Assembly: GCA_045632845.1 (NCBI GenBank)
Contig: JAZQXL010000020.1
Coordinates: forward strand, 111,403-175,402
DNA from: RGIG4140 sp045632845
Lineage (GTDB): Bacteria; Pseudomonadota; Alphaproteobacteria; CAAHEQ01; UBA3637
Length of the DNA: 64,000 bases
Reading direction: 5' to 3'
A program made the translations under genes and the position numbers. Below are positions 8,256-15,830 of the stretch, one piece after another. Position 1 is the stretch's first letter. Each line of letters begins with the position of its first letter. The notes below the pieces were generated by a model, which ran no database searches, was not told the DNA's origin, and was given only the letters and a program-made list of their open reading frames with translations.

Positions 8256-9446
8256 TTATTCAAAGATTTTTGCAACAACGCCGGCGCCAACTGTGTGACC
8301 ACCTTCACGAATAGCAAAACGCAAACCTTCGTCCATAGCTACAGGAACGATCAATGAAACTGTTAATTTAACATTGTCGCCTGGCATAACCATTTCAACA
8401 CCTTCAGGTAATTCGATTGTACCTGTAACGTCTGTTGTACGGAAGTAGAATTGTGGGCGATAGTTTGCGAAGAATGGTGTATGACGACCACCTTCATCTT
8501 TGCTCAACACATAAACTTCTGATTCAAATTTTGTGTGTGGAGTAATTGTTCCTGGAGCAGCCAAAACTTGACCACGTTCAACTTCGTCACGTTTTGTACC
8601 ACGGAGAAGAGCACCGATGTTATCACCAGCTTCACCTTGATCCAATAATTTACGGAACATTTCAACGCCTGTACATGTTGTTTTAGCTGTTGGACGGATA
8701 CCAACGATTTCAACTTCTTCACCAACTTTTAATACACCGCGTTCTACACGACCTGTAACAACTGTACCACGGCCTGAAATTGAGAACACGTCTTCGATTG
8801 GCATCAAGAATGGTTTGTCTTTTGGACGTTCTGGTTGTGGAATGTATGAGTCAACTGCTTCCATCAATGACAAGATAGCATCACGACCGATTGCTGGATC
8901 ACCATCATCTAATGCAACTTTTGCAGAACCTTTGATAACTGGAATATCATCACCTGGGAATTGGTATGAAGATAACAATTCACGGATTTCCATTTCAACT
9001 AATTCTAACAATTCAGCATCGTCAACCATGTCAACTTTGTTCATGAAAACAACGATTGCAGGAACGCCGACTTGGCGAGCGAGCAAGATGTGTTCACGAG
9101 TTTGTGGCATAGGACCATCAGCTGAAGAAACAACTAAGATAGCGCCGTCCATTTGAGCAGCACCAGTAATCATGTTTTTAACATAGTCAGCGTGGCCAGG
9201 GCAGTCAACGTGTGCATAGTGGCGGTTTGCTGTTTCATATTCAACGTGTGATGTTGAAATGGTAATACCGCGTGCGCGTTCTTCTGGAGCTTTATCGATG
9301 TTTGCATAATCAACGAAAGCTGCGCCACCTTTTTCTGCCAATACTTTTGTAATAGCAGCTGTTAATGTTGTTTTACCGTGGTCAACGTGACCGATCGTAC
9401 CGATATTGCAGTGCGGTTTTGATCTTTCAAATTTTTCTTTACTCAT
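8256..9446 (-). CDS. tuf: Elongation factor Tu
   Basis: EF-Tu delivers aminoacyl-tRNA to the ribosome. The 396-residue protein has the full set of GTPase motifs (GHVDHGKTT at ~19-27, DCPGH, NKVD) and the conserved domains II and III ending RFAIREGGHTVGAGVVAKI. It lies downstream of tRNA-Tyr and tRNA-Gly on the same strand, an arrangement resembling the tyrU-glyT-thrT-tufB operon of E. coli but without a tRNA-Thr between. No fus or ribosomal-protein genes are adjacent, so this is the tufB-type context. A hairpin with a T run lies in the tRNA-tuf spacer. Confidence 0.98.
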   Translation of the reverse strand: MSKEKFERSKPHCNIGTIGHVDHGKTTLTAAITKVLAEKGGAAFVDYANIDKAPEERARGITISTSHVEYETANRHYAHVDCPGHADYVKNMITGAAQMDGAILVVSSADGPMPQTREHILLARQVGVPAIVVFMNKVDMVDDAELLELVEMEIRELLSSYQFPGDDIPVIKGSAKVALDDGDPAIGRDAILSLMEAVDSYIPQPERPKDKPFLMPIEDVFSISGRGTVVTGRVERGVLKVGEEVEIVGIRPTAKTTCTGVEMFRKLLDQGEAGDNIGALLRGTKRDEVERGQVLAAPGTITPHTKFESEVYVLSKDEGGRHTPFFANYRPQFYFRTTDVTGTIELPEGVEMVMPGDNVKLTVSLIVPVAMDEGLRFAIREGGHTVGAGVVAKIFE

Positions 9447-9474
9447 TATTATTTTCCTTAACTGATCAGTGTTA

Positions 9475-9501
9475 AAAAATTAAAATCCCACTATGGGATT
9501 T
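9475..9501 (-). terminator. Hairpin with T run between tRNA-Gly and tuf
   Basis: Minus strand: AAATCCCA, 3-base loop, TGGGATTT, then a T-rich stretch (TAATTTTTT). It could partly terminate tRNA transcripts or serve as a processing site before tuf. Confidence 0.6.
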
Positions 9502-9508
9502 CGTTAAA

Positions 9509-9582
9509 TGGAGCGGGTGAAGGGAATCGAACCCTCGTAGTCAGCTTGGAAGGCTGGAGCTTTACCATTAAGCTACACCCGC
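9509..9582 (-). tRNA. tRNA-Gly (anticodon TCC)
   Basis: The minus strand reads GCGGGTG at the 5' end and pairs with the 3' CACCCGC arm, followed by T and an encoded CCA. The anticodon loop CTTCCAA gives TCC, reading GGA/GGG. The T-loop is GGTTCGATTCC. Length is 74 bases including CCA. It is co-oriented with tRNA-Tyr upstream and tuf downstream. Confidence 0.97.
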
Positions 9583-9602
9583 ACATCAGTCGGGTTCGTC
9601 CT

Positions 9603-9688
9603 TGGTGGAAGGGGAAAGATTCGAACTTTCGTAGACATAAGTCGGCAGATTTACAGTCTGCTGCCATTAACCACTCGGCCACCCTTCC
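9603..9688 (-). tRNA. tRNA-Tyr (anticodon GTA)
   Basis: The minus strand begins GGAAGGG and ends CCCTTCC-A-CCA. It has a long variable arm typical of a class II tRNA. The anticodon loop CTGTAAA gives GTA. Length is 86 bases including the encoded CCA. Confidence 0.97.
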
Positions 9689-9733
9689 ATCTTTGGACGG
9701 ACAACTTACACCAACCTCTGTGCAAGTAGGGTT

Positions 9734-9762
9734 ATTATGCCTTTAAATTAAGCTCTTGTCAA
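9734..9762 (-). promoter_or_regulatory. Predicted promoter of the tRNA-Tyr/tRNA-Gly/tuf unit
   Basis: Minus strand: TTGACA, 17 bases, CATAAT, about 45 bases upstream of tRNA-Tyr. This is among the best sigma70-type matches in the window. Confidence 0.75.
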
Positions 9763-9825
9763 GAACTTTTTTAAAAAAATAATAACTCTTTCAATTTTAT
9801 AGAAAAAACTTAATAAAATTTCACT

Positions 9826-11565
9826 TTATTTGAGCCGTTCTAACAATTCTTTTTCAAGCTCAGGCGTTAAATCGTACTTTAATGCAAGGGCCTTTTCATA
9901 TTGCGATTTAGATTCTCTTAAACGACCCAAAGCTTTATAAATATCGCCTAAATGCATATTCGCAACAGAGCTTGCTCCCATACCATCAACCGCTTTTTCT
10001 GCAAAAAGGAGAGCATCATTATAACGTTCTTGCTTATAATAAGCAAATGCAAGCGAATCCATTATTTCTGGTGAATTTGGGGCTAACTCATTTGCTTTTT
10101 CTAAAAAGGCAACCGCTTCATTGATATGTAAATCTTTTTCAAGCCAAGCATAAGCCAAATAATTCAAAACAGAAGCATCATTTGGATCTAATCTCAAACA
10201 TGACCTCATATTTTTTTCAAACAAATCAAATTTATCCTCTTCCAAATAACAGGCACCCGCATCAAAATAAACATCTTTAAAGTTACTTGCACCCATTTTT
10301 TCTAACAAAGAAATTGTTCGCTCATAAAAAGGAATCGCAGATTTACAATCCCCAATTTCTTTATATGAATTTGCAATAAGGGTTGATAAAACAAAATTGC
10401 TTTTATTCCGTGTTTCTAACTCATTAAAAATCACCAAAGCCTCTTTAATTTTCTTTTCTTTTAAATAAAGATTCCCTTTTTTATAAAGAATAATATCTGA
10501 CCTATTTGAAGTTTCCCATAATTCATCATAAATTTTATGTGCCGCATTAAAATGTCCTAAACGATCAAAACTTTCTGCCAACCAAATTTTTGCCAAATTA
10601 TGATTATTATTTAAAAATAAAGATACATTCACAATAAAAGCTGCAACCTCATGTTGGTTAGAAGCATTAATTCCCCAAGAATAAAAGACCTCACTCATCC
10701 CCTCTTGTGGTGTTTTAATTGCTGGCATACCAACTTGCTCAATAATGTCTTTTAATAAAGGCGTTTCATTTAATATTTTTGTGTATTTTAACACATACCC
10801 GTTGCTAAAATTCCATCTTTTTCGTCTTTGAAAAAATTCTTTTCCAGAAACAAGCGCTGTCCATGAAGAAATATTGGGAATTGCTGCGATTTCATTATAA
10901 TATTTTTCCGCAGCAGATTGATCACCAAAATAATCCATTATCAATGCAGAATGGTACAATCTTGTATGGTTTGAAAATTCATCTTTTTCCATTTTATTTA
11001 ATGTTGCAAGAGCCTTTTCTTTATCTTTCAGACCAGCATAAACCCAAGCAAGCAAAGGATATTCATAAGATTTTTCCATCTTATCTTTATTCAAAAGAAG
11101 AATGGCTTTTGCTTGTTGATAATTTTGATTTTTAATTGCGTGCGCAACCTTCACATAAGTAGCAAAAAAGAATTCATTATCCTTTTTTAAATCATCTGTA
11201 AAAAAAGAATTTAAGTCAGCAACATTGCCTGAAACACCCTCTAAAAAGTAAAGTTGTTTTGCAATAACATCATTTGTAGGATCAAGCTCATATGCTTTTC
11301 TCAAATAAAGAGCACTCTTATAAAAATCCCCTTCATTTTTAGCTGCAATTCCCGCCCAAAAAGCCCCCAAATTGATTGTTTCTGGAATTTCTCGTTCTGT
11401 CTTAAAAAACTCTTGAAACTTTTTTACTTCCTTATCTTTGGCTTGTTTTTGAGTAAAATACAAAACTTTTTCAAACCATTTATCCATTGTTAAAGAAACT
11501 GGCTTATAAAAAAATGCACTCGATAAAATACCGCAAACAACCAAACTATAGAGAATCTTCTTCAT
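9826..11565 (-). CDS. Exported or membrane-anchored TPR-repeat protein
   Basis: The 579-residue protein starts MKKILYSLVVCGILSSAFFY, a signal peptide or N-terminal anchor. The rest is made of tetratricopeptide repeats: SALYLRKAYELDPTN near 80, a run of repeats in the middle, and a clear C-terminal series with DASVLNYLAYAWLEK and SPEIMDSLAFAYYKQ. The N-terminal half also resembles TPR-type outer-membrane-assembly or BTAD-like proteins of alphaproteobacteria, but no enzymatic domain is visible. The likely role is a periplasmic protein-interaction scaffold. The start has GGAAG as ribosome-binding site. It is transcribed away from the divergent uracil-DNA glycosylase gene. Confidence 0.75.
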   Translation of the reverse strand: MKKILYSLVVCGILSSAFFYKPVSLTMDKWFEKVLYFTQKQAKDKEVKKFQEFFKTEREIPETINLGAFWAGIAAKNEGDFYKSALYLRKAYELDPTNDVIAKQLYFLEGVSGNVADLNSFFTDDLKKDNEFFFATYVKVAHAIKNQNYQQAKAILLLNKDKMEKSYEYPLLAWVYAGLKDKEKALATLNKMEKDEFSNHTRLYHSALIMDYFGDQSAAEKYYNEIAAIPNISSWTALVSGKEFFQRRKRWNFSNGYVLKYTKILNETPLLKDIIEQVGMPAIKTPQEGMSEVFYSWGINASNQHEVAAFIVNVSLFLNNNHNLAKIWLAESFDRLGHFNAAHKIYDELWETSNRSDIILYKKGNLYLKEKKIKEALVIFNELETRNKSNFVLSTLIANSYKEIGDCKSAIPFYERTISLLEKMGASNFKDVYFDAGACYLEEDKFDLFEKNMRSCLRLDPNDASVLNYLAYAWLEKDLHINEAVAFLEKANELAPNSPEIMDSLAFAYYKQERYNDALLFAEKAVDGMGASSVANMHLGDIYKALGRLRESKSQYEKALALKYDLTPELEKELLERLK

Positions 11566-11591
11566 ATTACACTTCCATTTTTAGAAAAAAC

Positions 11592-11621
11592 TTTACATTT
11601 TATGTATTTTTATGCTATCAT
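11592..11621 (+). promoter_or_regulatory. Predicted promoter of the udg-serS pair
   Basis: TTTACA, 18 bases, TATCAT, 26 bases upstream of the glycosylase start codon. Confidence 0.5.
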
Positions 11622-11647
11622 CATTTTACAAAAAAAAGAAGTAAAAA

Positions 11648-12436
11648 ATGAACACCTATGCAATTTTAAAATGGTATCAACTTTCAAATATCACAGAGGT
11701 TATTGGCGAACTTGCCATTGACCGTTTTGAGTTGTTCAAAAAAAACCAAGAACAAACCCGAACAAATCCTATTGTTTTCAACACACAAACAGAAGAAAAA
11801 ACAAATATTGTTGTTGATAAAAATCTTTCGTTTGTAACAAAGGCTGAAGAAATTGCACAATCAAGTAACTCATTAATCGAATTAAAGCAATCACTCGAAT
11901 CTTTTGATTCTTGTTCATTAAAAAAAACAGCTCTCAACACTTTTATCGGTGTCGGCAAACAAGAAAATCCAACTGTTTTTTGTTTGTTTGATGCACCTAA
12001 AGCGCAAGCTGAAAAATCAGGTAATTTATTTGATGGTCCAAATGGCGTTTTGATGCAAAAAATGCTTTCAGCCATTCAACTATCTCCCCAAAATTCATTT
12101 ATTGCGCCCTTAATCCCTTGGAGATTACCCGGCGACAGAAAACCAACACAAACCGAAGAATGCATCTGTGCTCCATTTATAAAAAAACAAATTGAGCTGG
12201 TAAATCCAGATTTCATTCTTATTTTTGGAGCCATTCCAACACGTGTTTTAATGGGAATTGAAAGCATCTCCAAAGCAAGACAACAAAACTTAACATATCA
12301 ACTTAATGATAAAAACATCCCTGTTATTGCAACATTTGGGCCCGATTTGGTTTCCACTTCACAAACCTCTCGCAAAAATGCTTGGGATGATTTAAAAAAA
12401 CTTAACCAATTAATACAAGAAAAAATATCAAACTAA
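11648..12436 (+). CDS. Uracil-DNA glycosylase, family 4/5-like (alphaproteobacterial type)
   Basis: This 262-residue protein belongs to the UDG superfamily that excises uracil from DNA. Seen are the Cys region SCSLKKTALNTF (near 100), the segment CLFDAPKAQAEKSGNLFDGP that replaces the usual GEAPG...GxPFVG motif, PWRLPGDRKPTQTEE, a second Cys in CAPFIKKQIELVNPDFI, and a C-terminal TFGPDLVSTS in place of the common HPS/HPA motif. The fit to family 4 is clear over the core, but catalytic motifs are degenerate, so activity may be altered. The ~90-residue N-terminus is typical of alphaproteobacterial members. It is followed by serS after 16 bases, probably in one operon. Confidence 0.8.
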   Translation: MNTYAILKWYQLSNITEVIGELAIDRFELFKKNQEQTRTNPIVFNTQTEEKTNIVVDKNLSFVTKAEEIAQSSNSLIELKQSLESFDSCSLKKTALNTFIGVGKQENPTVFCLFDAPKAQAEKSGNLFDGPNGVLMQKMLSAIQLSPQNSFIAPLIPWRLPGDRKPTQTEECICAPFIKKQIELVNPDFILIFGAIPTRVLMGIESISKARQQNLTYQLNDKNIPVIATFGPDLVSTSQTSRKNAWDDLKKLNQLIQEKISN

Positions 12437-12452
12437 CAAAAGGAAATTAAAA

Positions 12453-13727
12453 ATGCTTGATATCAAATTTATTCGTGAAAACCCTGATATTGTCAAAAAA
12501 ACTTTGGCTGAAAAATGCTTAACATTAGATATTGATGAACTTTTATCGATTGATAAAAAAATCATCCAAATCAAACAATTGATGGAAGCTGAATTACAAA
12601 AAAGAAATGCTCTTAGCAAAGAAATGCCAAAAGCTTCACCTGAAAGAAAAGAAGAAATCAAAGAACTTTCTAAAAAATCAGGGCAACAAGCAGCCGCATA
12701 TGCCGAAGAATTAAAACCTTTAGAAGAACAATTCAAATCAATGATGGGCATGACACCAACTATCCCTGCTCCAGATGTTCCACGTGGAACAAGTGAAGAA
12801 GAAAACGTTGTCGTTCGCCAAGTTGGCGAAAAACCAACATTCGATTTTGAAATGAAAGACCATGTTGAGTTGATGGATTTGAACAACTGGGGTGAATTCA
12901 AAAAAATCTCTCAAATTTGCGGCAGCCGCACTGTCGGGATTAAAGGTGAACTTCTTCAATTAGAAATGGCTTTATGGCAATTTACTGTTAATAAATTGAT
13001 GGAAAAAGGCTTTACCGTAATGAGCGTCCCTTCCCTCTCATTTGAAAACGCATTCTATCACACAGGCCACTTCCCATTTGATTATGATTCTGTTTACTCT
13101 ATGCCAAAAGACAACCTTTATTTAGCTGGAACAGCTGAAGTTATTTTAAACAGTATTCACGCAGGCGATATTCTTAAAGAAGCTGATTTGCCAATTATGT
13201 ACGCAGGATTCTCTCCTTGTTTCAGACGTGAAGCAGGCGCTGCTGGTAAAGACACAAGAGGACTTATCCGTGTTCACCAATTCAGCAAAGTTGAACAATA
13301 CATTATTTGTAAAGCTGAAGTTGCCGAATCAGATAAAATGCATCAATTTATTTTGCAAAATGCTGAGGAAGTTATGCAAGAAATGGAAATTCCATATCAA
13401 ATCATTGCGAACTGCACAGGCGATATGGGTGCGGGCAAATACCGTATGAACGACATTGAAGCTTGGTGTCCAGGTCAAAACCAATACAGAGAAACGCACA
13501 GCTGTTCTTCTTTATTAGACTGGCAAGCACGTCGAACAAACATCCGCTATCGTGAAGATGAAACAGGCAAAGTTAAATATGCTTATACATTGAACAATAC
13601 AGGCCTTGCAACACCACGTGTGTTGGTTGCCTTTATTGAAAATCACCAACAAGCTGATGGATCTGTTCGTATTCCAAAAGCTCTTCAACCTTATATGGGT
13701 GGAAAAACAAAAATCGGTGGAAAATAA
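12453..13727 (+). CDS. serS: Seryl-tRNA synthetase
   Basis: SerRS charges tRNA-Ser. The 424-residue protein has an N-terminal coiled-coil arm (about 1-110) that contacts the tRNA long arm, and a class II catalytic core with motif 2 (FSPCFRREAGAAGKDTRGL) and motif 3 near the C-terminus (NNTGLATPRVLVAFIENHQQ). Length and motifs are standard. The ribosome-binding site is AAAGGAA. A parS-like palindrome lies inside the coding sequence at 12776-12791. Confidence 0.97.
   Translation: MLDIKFIRENPDIVKKTLAEKCLTLDIDELLSIDKKIIQIKQLMEAELQKRNALSKEMPKASPERKEEIKELSKKSGQQAAAYAEELKPLEEQFKSMMGMTPTIPAPDVPRGTSEEENVVVRQVGEKPTFDFEMKDHVELMDLNNWGEFKKISQICGSRTVGIKGELLQLEMALWQFTVNKLMEKGFTVMSVPSLSFENAFYHTGHFPFDYDSVYSMPKDNLYLAGTAEVILNSIHAGDILKEADLPIMYAGFSPCFRREAGAAGKDTRGLIRVHQFSKVEQYIICKAEVAESDKMHQFILQNAEEVMQEMEIPYQIIANCTGDMGAGKYRMNDIEAWCPGQNQYRETHSCSSLLDWQARRTNIRYREDETGKVKYAYTLNNTGLATPRVLVAFIENHQQADGSVRIPKALQPYMGGKTKIGGK
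12776..12791. other. parS-like palindrome inside serS
   Basis: TGTTCCACGTGGAACA is a perfect 16-base palindrome that differs from the parS sites of this window (TGTTTCACGTGAAACA) at two symmetric positions, each of which also varies in the window's one-mismatch sites. It may be a weak ParB site or chance in a coding context (VPRGT). Confidence 0.4.
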
Positions 13728-13741
13728 AAATGAACCACTCT

Positions 13742-13773
13742 AAAAAAAGAGGCTTTAACGCCTCTTTTTTTTA
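13742..13773 (+). terminator. Intrinsic terminator after serS
   Basis: AAAAAAGAGGC, 5-6 base loop, GCCTCTTTTTT, 15 bases after the stop codon. Confidence 0.92.
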
Positions 13774-13798
13774 TTTAAATTCACCATCATTAAACAAC

Positions 13799-13954
13799 TC
13801 ATTTGATTTTTATTTTCAATAAGTTAATCAACTTAAGGGTATGGGAGAAAAAACGAACCTTATTTTTCCTATAGCACAAATCAAATATGTTTGCAAATAA
13901 TTTCACAAGAAAACTCAATAAAATTATTGTGTTATTTTGTTTTTCAAAAAACAT
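13799..13954 (-). CDS. Possible small protein overlapping the invertible segment
   Basis: A 51-codon minus-strand open frame starts with ATG six bases after GAGGAG, a good ribosome-binding site. The predicted peptide starts MFFEKQNNTIILLSFLVKLF, has a hydrophobic stretch and a basic C-terminus. It spans most of the segment between the inverted repeats and continues through the left repeat, so inversion would change its C-terminal codons. There is no homology I recognise. It may be chance. Confidence 0.3.
   Translation of the reverse strand: MFFEKQNNTIILLSFLVKLFANIFDLCYRKNKVRFFSHTLKLINLLKIKIK
13848..13869. repeat. Left inverted repeat of the putative invertible promoter
   Basis: This 22-base arm (A-run, CGAACC, T-rich run, CC) matches the reverse complement of 13974-13995 with one mismatch. 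It lies 104 bases from its partner. Confidence 0.75.
13868..13896 (-). promoter_or_regulatory. Predicted promoter inside the invertible segment, facing away from the pilin gene
   Basis: Minus strand: TTGCAA, 17 bases, TATAGG. If the segment were flipped, the same promoter would point at the pilin gene with a leader of about 40 bases and an intact ribosome-binding site. No comparable promoter faces the pilin gene in the orientation given here. Confidence 0.45.
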
Positions 13955-13973
13955 TAAAATCTCCTCAAAATAT

Positions 13974-13995
13974 GGAAAAAAAAGGTTCGTTTTTT
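13974..13995. repeat. Right inverted repeat of the putative invertible promoter
   Basis: Partner of 13848-13869, ending a few bases before the pilin ribosome-binding site. Confidence 0.75.
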
Positions 13996-14016
13996 TTCAC
14001 ACAAAAGGAGATAATT

Positions 14017-14490
14017 ATGAAATATAAAAAAAATGAGTCAGGCAGATCAATGGTTGAAATGTTGGGCGTCTTGGCTATTATCGGTGTGCTTTCTGTCGGC
14101 GGTATTGCAGGATACAGTTTGTCAATGCGTCGTCACAGAGCCAATGGTGTGGTAGATTATATCTCAAAATTTGCTTTAACAGAATATGCTAAATGTCAAC
14201 AAGAAGTGCTAGAAACCGGTATTTCAACATGGTACTGCAGCAATAAGGGGACATCATATTCACCCAACAGCACCCAATTGCCCGATATTGGAACTTTTCC
14301 TTCAGGAATTACTCAAATTACAACAAACGACATTTATACCGCTAGTGATGATGGTGCTGATGATAAAGTTGATATTGATGTAAAATTTTACGATCAAAAA
14401 CTCTGTCAAGCAGTTGCGAGCGTTTCAGGATACAGTTGTGGCACTCAGAACAATGAACATATTATTAATTTTGTATTTAAGATGGAATAA
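14017..14490 (+). CDS. Type IV pilin-like protein (prepilin)
   Basis: The 157-residue product starts MKYKKNESGRSMVEMLGVLA. A short basic leader, a Gly-type processing region, the SMVEMLGVLAIIGVLSVGGIAGYS hydrophobic N-helix with the conserved Glu, and a C-terminal Cys-containing domain (KLCQAVAS, YSCGTQ) all fit a type IV prepilin or pseudopilin of the TcpA/PilS-like kind. The leader end is unusual (GR-S/M rather than G-F). The start chosen is the ATG with AAAGGAG seven bases upstream. A longer frame from 13891 would run through the inverted repeat. No prepilin peptidase or assembly genes adjoin it. The gene lies immediately downstream of the putative invertible promoter, so expression is probably phase-variable. 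Confidence 0.8.
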   Translation: MKYKKNESGRSMVEMLGVLAIIGVLSVGGIAGYSLSMRRHRANGVVDYISKFALTEYAKCQQEVLETGISTWYCSNKGTSYSPNSTQLPDIGTFPSGITQITTNDIYTASDDGADDKVDIDVKFYDQKLCQAVASVSGYSCGTQNNEHIINFVFKME

Positions 14491-14516
14491 GTTCAATCAA
14501 AATGAATTTAAATCCC

Positions 14517-14551
14517 AAAAAGGAGTCTCAAAAAAAGAGACTCCTTTTTTC
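14517..14551. terminator. Bidirectional terminator between the pilin gene and rpoH
   Basis: AAAAAGGAGTCTC and GAGACTCCTTTTT around an A7 loop, between convergent genes. Confidence 0.92.
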
Positions 14552-14565
14552 TCAACAAAAAGAAT

Positions 14566-15447
14566 CTAAATTGTTAAAAGCGAAGCTTCAGCTTTTACAT
14601 ATTTTGAAATTTTTTCAAAAGCTTTATTTTCAATCTGACGAATCCGTTCACGGCTAATTTTAAACTGAACACCTAAATCTTCAAGTGTGACAGGATCATC
14701 TGTTAAAAATCGTTTTGAGATAATTGTTTTTTCACGATCTGAAAGCGTTTCAATTGCTTGTAAAAGGAGTCGTTTTTTAACAGCCATATCTTCTCTATTC
14801 CCCAAATCTTCTTCAATTGAAATAGCAGAATCAGCCAACATGTCTTGATGATTGGTTGCCGTGTCCGAAGACAATGTTGCATTCAAAGAAGAATCACCAC
14901 TCAAACGTTGTTCCATTTCAATAACATCTTTTTTAGCAACCCCAAGCATTTTTGAAATTTGCTCAGCTGTTTCATCATTCAAACTCGTTTCATCATACAA
15001 ACCCAAACGAGATTTGATTTTATGAAGATTATAAAAAAGTCTTTTTTGTGTAGCCACAGTCCCAATCTTAACCAACGACCAAGATTTTAAAATAAACTCT
15101 GAAATTGAAGCTTTTATCCACCAAATAGCATATGTTGCTAAACGGAATCCTTTATCAGGATCAAACCGTTTAATCGCTTGCATTAAACCAATGTTAGCTT
15201 CAGAAATCAAATCAGCTAAAGACAAACCATAATGTCTAAATGACAATGCAACTTTAGCCGCCAATCTTAAATGTGATGTTGTTAATTGATGTGCTGCAGC
15301 AATATCATTGTCATCATGAAATCTTTTAGCCAACATATACTCTTGATCAGCGTCCAACATTGGAAACTTGTTCACTTCAGCTAAATAGAGAGACAGAGAA
15401 TTTCTTGTATATAAAAGTGATAATACATTTGTATTTGACTGCGTCAT
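14566..15447 (-). CDS. rpoH: RNA polymerase sigma factor RpoH (sigma-32)
   Basis: RpoH directs transcription of heat-shock genes. The 293-residue protein has region 2 (LRLAAKVALSFRHYGLSLADLISEANIGLMQAI, then FDPDKGFRLATYAIWWIKASI), the RpoH-box-like region QKRLFYNLHKIKS and region 4 (LEDLGVQFKISRERIRQIENKAFEKI). The start taken is the ATG at 15447, because a longer frame would begin at TTG upstream of its own ribosome-binding site (AAAGGA). The ribosome-binding site lies in an AU-rich hairpin. A clear promoter is at 15528-15556. grpE at 55.2 kb is a likely target. Confidence 0.95.
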   Translation of the reverse strand: MTQSNTNVLSLLYTRNSLSLYLAEVNKFPMLDADQEYMLAKRFHDDNDIAAAHQLTTSHLRLAAKVALSFRHYGLSLADLISEANIGLMQAIKRFDPDKGFRLATYAIWWIKASISEFILKSWSLVKIGTVATQKRLFYNLHKIKSRLGLYDETSLNDETAEQISKMLGVAKKDVIEMEQRLSGDSSLNATLSSDTATNHQDMLADSAISIEEDLGNREDMAVKKRLLLQAIETLSDREKTIISKRFLTDDPVTLEDLGVQFKISRERIRQIENKAFEKISKYVKAEASLLTI

Positions 15448-15451
15448 TATC

Positions 15452-15477
15452 TTATATCCTTTCAAAAAGCAATATAA
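15452..15477 (-). promoter_or_regulatory. AU-rich hairpin over the rpoH ribosome-binding site (candidate RNA thermometer)
   Basis: On the mRNA, UUAUAU and CUUU pair with AAAG and AUAUAA around a UUG loop. The AAAGGA ribosome-binding site lies within the structure, and the start codon follows four bases later. The stem is weak, made almost only of A-U pairs. Confidence 0.4.
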
Positions 15478-15527
15478 CTTTGAGTCTCTCTACTAGAGAC
15501 AAGACCCACCCCTTCTTAGGTAGATTG

Positions 15528-15556
15528 ACTATAGCAAATAGCAAAAAGATTGTCAA
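15528..15556 (-). promoter_or_regulatory. Predicted promoter of rpoH
   Basis: Minus strand: TTGACA, 17 bases, TATAGT, giving a leader of about 74 bases. The leader also holds a GTCTC/GAGAC hairpin at 15484-15500. Confidence 0.7.
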
Positions 15557-15589
15557 CCAAATATTTGTTTAAAATATAATGTTTTTAAA

Positions 15590-15687
15590 GCCATTAAGCA
15601 TATAAAATGATGTATTAATTTGCTAATGGAGAATTTTTAAGCATATAATAAACGATAAAAAAAACTATAATCCCCGCCATTAAGCAT
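15590..15687 (+). repeat. Three short direct repeats in the rpoH-map intergenic region
   Basis: TTAAGCAT occurs at 15594, 15647 and 15680. The first and third are preceded by GCCA. The rest of this ~380-base spacer (15448-15830) is AT-rich and otherwise holds only the rpoH promoter and leader. Confidence 0.4.
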
Positions 15688-15830
15688 TTTTGTAACGAAA
15701 ACATTTTTTAACCTCTTTTTTTAATTTGATAACTAAGTATAACATTAAAAATTATTTCAACAATATTTTTCTTGATAAAAACAAAAAAAAACGCTACCTT
15801 ATAAGATATAAAAACAAAAATGAGTTAATC

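Noticed and set aside
9491..9746. Open frames of 63-66 codons across the tRNA genes
   Set aside because: They overlap two complete tRNAs and have no ribosome-binding site.
13891..14016. Longer start for the pilin-like gene (199 residues)
   Set aside because: It would place 42 unlikely residues before the prepilin leader and read through an inverted repeat. The ATG at 14017 has AAAGGAG at the right distance.
15726..15830. Longer start for methionine aminopeptidase
   Set aside because: The extension is Asn/Lys/Tyr-rich, not found in the family; the ATG at 15831 gives the normal length.
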